Shown here in pieces: positions 58,793 through 64,000 of a stretch of DNA of 64,000 bases (positions within the stretch are counted from its first letter, which is position 1; every line of letters starts with the position of its first letter). The stretch spans positions 2,637,952 to 2,701,951 of the forward strand of contig NZ_JNLH01000001.1 of assembly GCF_000703005.1 (NCBI RefSeq). The letters are read 5' to 3'. This stretch comes from Pseudobutyrivibrio ruminis HUN009 (GTDB taxonomy: Bacteria; Bacillota; Clostridia; Lachnospirales; Lachnospiraceae). The translations under genes and the position numbers were made by a program. The notes beneath the pieces were generated by a model that was not told the DNA's origin, ran no database searches, and saw nothing but the letters and a program-made list of their open reading frames with translations.

Positions 58793-59284
58793 TTATTTTT
58801 CGTCTTCAATTTCCTCAAGGAAATCTTCTACATTGTAGAGCTCTCCCTCTACCTTATCTACGTAGATATGACCGTCTAAGTGATCGATTTCATGAAGAAG
58901 TGCTCTTGCCATAAGCTCCTCACCTTCCACGATAATCTCTTCCATATCTTCGTTTAATGCCTTTACCTTTGCATAATTTGGGCGAGTTACGATACCTGTC
59001 TTTCCTGGTACTGAAAGGCATCCCTCGCTACCAGTCTGCTCGCCAGATGTTTCGATAACCTCTGGGTTGATAAGAACAACTGGGCCCTCTCCTATATCAA
59101 TAACGCAGATACGACGAAGAACGCCAACCTGAGGTGCTGCAAGTCCAACACCATCTGCATCATACATTGTATCAAGCATGTCCCCGATGAGGGTCTTAAG
59201 ACGTGGTGTAAGCTCCTTTACTGGCTTACATTTCTTAAGTAAAACATCGTCTTTACCATATTCTCTAATTTCTAAAAGTGCCAT
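58793..59284 (-). CDS. def: Peptide deformylase
   Basis: 163 aa. Motif 1 GVGLAAPQVG (residues 45-54), motif 2 EGCLSVP (metal ligand Cys89) and motif 3 HEIDH (His131, Glu132, His135). It removes the formyl group from nascent proteins. It follows priA by 23 bases, a usual pairing. Confidence 0.97.
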   Translation of the reverse strand: MALLEIREYGKDDVLLKKCKPVKELTPRLKTLIGDMLDTMYDADGVGLAAPQVGVLRRICVIDIGEGPVVLINPEVIETSGEQTGSEGCLSVPGKTGIVTRPNYAKVKALNEDMEEIIVEGEELMARALLHEIDHLDGHIYVDKVEGELYNVEDFLEEIEDEK

Positions 59285-59307
59285 AATAATTCCTTTCTAA
59301 AATCCTG

Positions 59308-61539
59308 TTATATTGTAGATATCGGATCAAAATCAAACCATGTAGAGGTATTTCTGTATTGCTTTTGCTGCAATAAGAATGCCTCGATAGTATCTTTTAC
59401 ATTAACAAGCCTGTCGTATTCGTCAGCCTTAACGTAGATTACCCTTCGGTAAACATCCTTTAGCTTTCCAATATAGGCGTCCTCTGGCCCCATAATAATG
59501 ATGTTTGCATCCGCCTGTCTAATGATATCTGCTAGAATATCTGCTTGTTTAATAGCATCCTGCTGCTTGTCACAGCTAACCTGTATACCCAAAATATGTG
59601 AGCATGGTGGGTATGAAAGCAAGCGTCTGTATGCATACTCCTGACTATAGAAGCTGTCATAATCCTGATTTGCAGAAGCAACTACTGCGTAGTTTTCAGG
59701 CTGATATGTCTGAATAACAGCAATGCCTGGCTCCGAGCCTCTACCAGCTCGTCCTACTGCTTGGGTCAACAGCTGGAAGGTACGCTCCCCACTGTGATAA
59801 TCACTTTCGTTTAGTGATATATCTGCTGCTATTATACCAACTAAAGTGACGTTTGCAAAATCGTGGCCTTTGACAATCATCTGGGTGCCTATCAGCACAT
59901 CTGCCTCGTGAGCTGCAAATGCTGAAAGGATTTCCTCGTGGCCATCCTTCCCCTTTGTGGTGTCAGCATCCATTCGAAGGACCCTGGCTGTTGGAAAGAG
60001 TTCTTTAACTATTTCTTCCAAACGCTGAGTACCAGCCTTGAAGCTGCCAATATATTTGCTGCCACAACTTGGACAAGTCTTTGCTGCTACTGTTGTGTAG
60101 CCGCAATAGTGACATTTCATCTTGCCACCTGCGTGCAAATGAAGAGCAACATCGCAATGTGGACATTTTAACACATGGCCGCAGGCCCTACAAGAAACGA
60201 AGCCCATAAGACCACGTCTATTTAGAAACAGCATAATCTGCTGATGCTTGTTTAATCTATCTGCCATCAGCTCCTGCAATCTACGACTAAGCATAGAGCG
60301 ATTGCCTGATTGAAGCTCTGCTCTAAGGTCCACAATCTCGCAAGAGGCCATATCTTGCCCCATAGCTCTGGAATGAAGAGTGATGAGCTGATACTCCCCT
60401 GTCTGTGTGCGGCTGTATGCCTCAAGGCTAGGAGTAGCCGAGCCAAGGATTACAGTAGCGCCAGCAAGCTTTGCGCGATACACGGCAGTTTCCCTTGCGT
60501 GATATCTAGGGATGACTTCTGATTTGTAGCTAGGCTCATGCTCCTCATCAATAATAATCAATCCAAGATTGGCAAATGGTGTGAACAACGCAGAACGAGG
60601 CCCTACCATAATGCTGATTTCCCCGGATTTCGCTCTCTCAAACTGGTCAAAGCGCTCTCCCGGAGACATCCTACTATTCAAGATACTTACTTTATCCCCA
60701 AACCTGGTGTAAAAGCGCATAACAGTTTGGTATGTGAGGGCGATTTCCGGAATAAGAACAATTACCTGTTGCCCCATGGAAATCACATGCTCCATAACAT
60801 CCATGTATACTTCTGTTTTGCCTGAGCCCGTAACACCATGGATAAGATATGTCTTTCTGCGGCCTGTATCTATATCTGCCTTGATTGTTTCTGCAGCGGT
60901 TTCCTGCTCCTCATTTAAAACGATATGCTTTTGGCTTGCATCCTTATTGATATGAGGATTTCTAAATGTTCTAACAGACTCAACCTTAACAATTCCCTTA
61001 GCTTCCAAATCCCTAATATTTGACGATGGAATCTGAAGCTTTTTAGTGGCGAGCTCCCAGTCAAGAACATCCACCTCAAGAAGCTCTCTTAAGAGACGTT
61101 CCTTTCCCACTGCATGATTCTTTTTGGTAAGAATCTGTGTAAGCTCAATCCGAGCCTGTTCAAGTGAAATGTTCAGGCTGATTTCCTTTTTAAGCTTTTC
61201 GTTTTCCTTTTTCTTGATAGGAATAACTGTCTTTAACGCTTGATTCATGGTAGAACCATAATTCTTTTTCAGAAATGCAGCCAAAGAAATAAGCTGAGAC
61301 TCTATGGCAATGCTATCTTTTAGCACTCTTGCAATAGGCTTCAGCTTTGTAACATCAAACTCCGGCTTGTTGTGCAACCCAACTACATATCCAGTAATAG
61401 CGCGATTGCCCTGTCCAAATGGAATTACTACCTGAACACCCTCAGTTACTTGATTTTCAAGCTCTGTAGGCACTATATATTCAAATGTCTTATCCAATCT
61501 CTCGTGAGAGATATCAATAATTATATCCGCATATTTCAT
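59308..61539 (-). CDS. priA: Primosomal replication protein N' (PriA helicase)
   Basis: 743 aa. An N-terminal DNA-binding domain is followed by the helicase core with Walker A GVTGSGKT near residue 230, DEEH box near 325, and helicase motifs down to QAVGRAGRG near 600. Between them are zinc-binding Cys motifs (CRACG, CPHC, CHYCG, CPSCG, about 440-500). It restarts stalled replication forks. Confidence 0.97.
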   Translation of the reverse strand: MKYADIIIDISHERLDKTFEYIVPTELENQVTEGVQVVIPFGQGNRAITGYVVGLHNKPEFDVTKLKPIARVLKDSIAIESQLISLAAFLKKNYGSTMNQALKTVIPIKKKENEKLKKEISLNISLEQARIELTQILTKKNHAVGKERLLRELLEVDVLDWELATKKLQIPSSNIRDLEAKGIVKVESVRTFRNPHINKDASQKHIVLNEEQETAAETIKADIDTGRRKTYLIHGVTGSGKTEVYMDVMEHVISMGQQVIVLIPEIALTYQTVMRFYTRFGDKVSILNSRMSPGERFDQFERAKSGEISIMVGPRSALFTPFANLGLIIIDEEHEPSYKSEVIPRYHARETAVYRAKLAGATVILGSATPSLEAYSRTQTGEYQLITLHSRAMGQDMASCEIVDLRAELQSGNRSMLSRRLQELMADRLNKHQQIMLFLNRRGLMGFVSCRACGHVLKCPHCDVALHLHAGGKMKCHYCGYTTVAAKTCPSCGSKYIGSFKAGTQRLEEIVKELFPTARVLRMDADTTKGKDGHEEILSAFAAHEADVLIGTQMIVKGHDFANVTLVGIIAADISLNESDYHSGERTFQLLTQAVGRAGRGSEPGIAVIQTYQPENYAVVASANQDYDSFYSQEYAYRRLLSYPPCSHILGIQVSCDKQQDAIKQADILADIIRQADANIIIMGPEDAYIGKLKDVYRRVIYVKADEYDRLVNVKDTIEAFLLQQKQYRNTSTWFDFDPISTI

Positions 61540-61581
61540 GAAAACAATTTTAGCATAACTAGTTTATTTTTGAAACGAGTG

Positions 61582-61590
61582 TGATATAAT
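61582..61590 (+). promoter_or_regulatory. Extended -10 promoter of pyrB
   Basis: TGATATAAT: a TG one base before a perfect TATAAT (61585-61590), about 48 bases upstream of the pyrB ATG. No good -35 is needed with an extended -10. No attenuator or PyrR-type anti-terminator was seen in the short leader. Confidence 0.6.
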
Positions 61591-61638
61591 TAGACGATTT
61601 AGTTATCAGGAAATTAATTTTAATAGGGAGGATTTCCA

Positions 61639-62557
61639 ATGCGTCATCTAATGAGCCCTCTAGATTTTTCTAGAGAGGAACTAGAGCAGCTAATGGACCT
61701 GGCGGAGGATATTAAAAATCATCCAGACTCGTATTCCGAGAAATGCCACGGCAAAAAGCTTGCTACATGTTTCTACGAACCAAGCACACGTACACGACTA
61801 TCTTTTGAGGCTGCCATGCTTAATCTTGGTGGTTCAGTCCTTGGTTTCTCTTCAGCTGATTCTTCTTCAGCAGCCAAAGGCGAAAGTGTTTCCGACACCA
61901 TTCGCGTCATTTCTTCTTACGCAGACATCTGCGCTATGCGTCATCCTAAAGAAGGCGCTCCACTCGTTGCTTCTCAGCGATCACTTATTCCAGTTATTAA
62001 CGCAGGAGACGGCGGTCATCAGCATCCCACTCAAACACTTACAGATTTATTTACTATCCGCTCTCTACGTGGAGAAATCAAAGATCTTACTATCGGACTT
62101 TGCGGTGATTTAAAATTCGGCCGTACTGTTCATTCTCTTATCAATGCGTTAGTACGTTATCCTGGAATCAAATTCGTACTAATTTCACCTGAAGAACTCA
62201 AAGTTCCTGAGTATATTCGCGAAGATGTTTTAGAAAAAAATGGATATGAATACAAAGAAGTTGATTCTTTGGACGATGTTATGGGAGAGCTAGATATTCT
62301 CTATATGACACGTGTACAGAGGGAACGTTTCTTCAACGAGGAAGACTACATCCGCTTGAAGGATTTCTTCGTCCTTACACCAGAGAAGATGAAACTTGCA
62401 AAAGAAAAACATGATGGTTCTTCATCCACTTCCCACGAGTTAACGAAATCTCTGTAGATGTTGGACGATGATCCACGAGCTATGTATTTCCACTCAGGCT
62501 AAATACGGAGTATTTATCCGAATGGCTTTGATACTTACTCTTTTGGAATTAGTATAG
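61639..62557 (+). CDS. pyrB: Aspartate carbamoyltransferase catalytic subunit (frameshifted in this sequence)
   Basis: Second step of UMP synthesis: carbamoyl phosphate plus aspartate. The carbamoyl-phosphate loop is STRTR (residues 49-53), and HxxQ is present as HQHPTQ near 135. The annotated frame breaks near 62404, but normal C-terminal sequence (VLHPLPRVNEISVDV, DDPRAMYF, YGVFIRMALILTLLE) continues to a TAG at 62555-62557 if four single extra bases are removed (62404-62409, 62432-62434, 62463-62464 and 62494). The gene is probably intact in the organism, about 305 aa. pyrI follows 9 bases later. Confidence 0.9.
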
Positions 62558-62566
62558 GAGGACAAT

Positions 62567-63005
62567 ATGCTTAATATAAGTGGAATTCACCAGGGATTCG
62601 TGCTTGATCATATCAAGGCCGGCGAATCCATGACAATTTACCGCGACCTTCATTTGGATAACCTTGGCAGCGATTGTACTATCGCTATGATTATGAATGC
62701 CAAGTCCAACAAAATGGGCCGCAAAGACATTATAAAAATAGAATGCCCAATCGAACGTGTCGATTTAGACATTCTTGGTTTCATTGATCACAACATCACC
62801 TGTAACATTATTAAAGATGACGTTATTGTAGAAAAGAGACAGCTTAAGCTACCTCACGAAATAAAAAATGTAATCTCTTGCAAGAACCCACGTTGCATCA
62901 GCCACTATAGAGCAAGAGCTTGACCAAATCTTTATCCTCACTGATGAAGAGCGTGAAATTTATCGCTGCAAATACTGCGAAGAAAAATACGTAGGTCTGA
63001 AATAA
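62567..63005 (+). CDS. pyrI: Aspartate carbamoyltransferase regulatory subunit (frameshifted in this sequence)
   Basis: Allosteric, zinc-binding subunit of about 145 aa. The first 100 residues are the nucleotide-binding fold (GFVLDHIKAGESMTIY). The zinc site needs four Cys: CKNPRC near 110 is in frame, but the second pair CKYC appears only after removing one extra base near 62901-62903, giving a normal end at 63003-63005. Same cause as pyrB is likely. Confidence 0.88.
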
Positions 63006-63026
63006 CCTAAACAATATAAATAATAC

Positions 63027-63124
63027 GAAGACCCCTAGTTACGACTACAAGCCTGATGAGTTCTACGCTCAACAACATGTTTCGCTTTAGAACTATCAGA
63101 GCTTGATGTCTACTAGGGGTCTTC
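63027..63124 (+). repeat. Dispersed hairpin element, copy H
   Basis: 98 bp, outer stem GAAGACCCCTAGT/ACTAGGGGTCTTC, sides TACGACTACAAGCC and GAGCTTGATGTCT, inner TGAT.GAGTTCTA/TAGAACT.ATCA stem. It lies between convergent pyrI and the wall-binding-repeat gene and probably ends both. Paired changes versus copy B (GAATTC to GAGTTC with GAATTA to GAACTA; GAAAG to GAAGA) keep the stems. Confidence 0.8.
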
Positions 63125-63149
63125 TTACTCTTTCTCTAACCTATATTAA

Positions 63150-64000
63150 TTATTTAGTTGGTGCAGCAGCTGCAGCTGGAGCTGAAGCTACTACTACACC
63201 ACTTGCATCTGTCTGATACAAAGTTGTTCCAATCTGGATTGTCTGATTAATTACAAGCTTTCCATCAAGTCCGAAGAGGTAATCACTTCCACCAATCTTT
63301 ACTGTCTGACCAGCGATAAGCTTTCCATCTGAACCTGCATAGTAAACACTACCATCAGCAGCATTTACAAGACCTGTTTGCCATCTTTCCATCAGCACCA
63401 AAGTAGTAAGCTGATGTTCCGATTGTCTGTAATCCTGTAAGCATCTTTCCGTCTGCTCCGAAGTAGTATGTAGCACCACCGATAGTGATGAGACCTACCT
63501 GCATCTGACCAGCTTCGTTGAAGTAGTACATAGAACCATCAACTGCTACAAGACCTGATACTCTGTGAGCATCTGAAGGATCACAGTAGTATGTGGCCTG
63601 TTGCATCTGTCCACCATCGCCCTGTACATCTTTCCGTTGTCGTTAGGATTGAACATGTATGTAAGACCATTAACTGTTACCCCCAGCCTAACCTGCTGTA
63701 AGCCCTGCTCCATTGAAGTATGTACATATCCTTACCGATAACAGCAAGACCAACAAGCATATGTCCATCTGTTGTATCTAAGTAACGTGTACCAAACTGT
63801 AGGATCTGTCCACCATCCTGTGTAGAGCGCACCGTTTGCAAGTGGATCAAAGAAGAATGTGTTTCCACCAAGCTCTAACCAACCTGTCTGAAGCTGTGAA
63901 GCCTCGTTGAAGTAGTAAATTGCTTTGTCAATTGTTGTAAGACCAATAGCTGCGTTAGCTGTTCCAGGTGTGAAATAGTATGTACCTGTACCTGCTGGAT
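63150..64000 (-). CDS. Cell-wall-binding-repeat protein (partial, frameshifted)
   Basis: C-terminal part of a surface protein made of ~20-residue aromatic/Gly repeats such as YYFGADGKMLTGLQTIG and YYFNEAGQMQVGLITIG (choline/glucan-binding type), ending in an Ala-rich tail (ASAPAAAAAPTK). At least eight repeats are visible. The 5' end lies right of base 64000. The frame changes several times; one break near 63377-63379 is an extra T in a T run. Whether it carries an enzyme domain upstream cannot be seen. Confidence 0.75.

Noticed and set aside
61591..61638. PyrR attenuator or riboswitch before pyrB
   Set aside because: The leader is only about 45 bases and shows no suitable fold.
1..64000. 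tRNA, rRNA, insertion sequences and prophage genes
   Set aside because: None recognised by eye on either strand; a tRNAscan or ISfinder run would be decisive.

Overview
The window comes from an AT-rich, low-GC Firmicute chromosome. Tandem flagellins, a single-chain pyruvate:ferredoxin oxidoreductase, a DUF5685-type protein, AGGAGG ribosome sites and clostridial gene content together suggest a motile anaerobic Lachnospiraceae (Butyrivibrio/Pseudobutyrivibrio/Roseburia-like). The genus is inferred from general resemblance, not from a search. No rRNA, tRNA, IS element or cas gene was seen.

Layout. 0-4.6 kb: three tandem flagellin genes (the first cut by the window edge), with sigma-28-type promoters and CsrA-type hairpins over the ribosome-binding sites. 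4.6-5.9 kb: a lone P-loop ATPase behind an unusual phased AT-rich repeat. 5.9-12.5 kb: tig-clpP-clpX-engB followed by a zinc/manganese ABC transporter (znuACB). 12.6-14.6 kb: yqeG-rpiB, a small unknown gene and nrdR. 14.8-20.2 kb: pyruvate:ferredoxin oxidoreductase and guaB. 20.3-26.2 kb: putP, an amino-acid ABC transporter, and a divergent MocR-regulator/ECF-transporter pair. 26.3-31.3 kb: aspS, an odd Cys-rich Fur homologue, a DtxR-type regulator with its operator, and a zinc-ribbon/DUF5685/J-domain operon. 31.4-32.4 kb: a secreted SGNH esterase.

The most intriguing locus is 32.5-41.2 kb. It encodes a CooC-like ATPase, two 2-hydroxyacyl-CoA-dehydratase-type proteins, their ASKHA activase, a 52-aa membrane protein, a free-standing acetyl-CoA-synthase-like domain, a 960-aa iron-sulfur flavoprotein and HypA. 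It lacks the CoA-transferase, acyl-CoA enzymes and hydrogenase that would make it a known pathway. It looks like an ATP-driven low-potential redox system with nickel maturation factors and an unknown substrate.

41.4-45.8 kb is housekeeping (udk, a YitT-family gene, pepT, ychF). 46.1-47.8 kb is an AbiE-like toxin-antitoxin pair with a perfect operator. 48.8-49.0 kb is a regular array of ten TACCWCTAGCA half-sites with a 53-bp period, upstream of an ABC-exporter/two-component operon that contains an intragenic terminator-like hairpin. 54-64 kb: a GH25 muramidase, LysR, an enoate-reductase-like flavoenzyme, def, priA, pyrB-pyrI and a cell-wall-binding-repeat protein.

Eight copies of an imperfect hairpin element (19-98 bp, with compensatory stem changes) are scattered between genes. 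The last 1.6 kb carries many single-base insertions in every gene, most simply explained by sequence error near a contig end.
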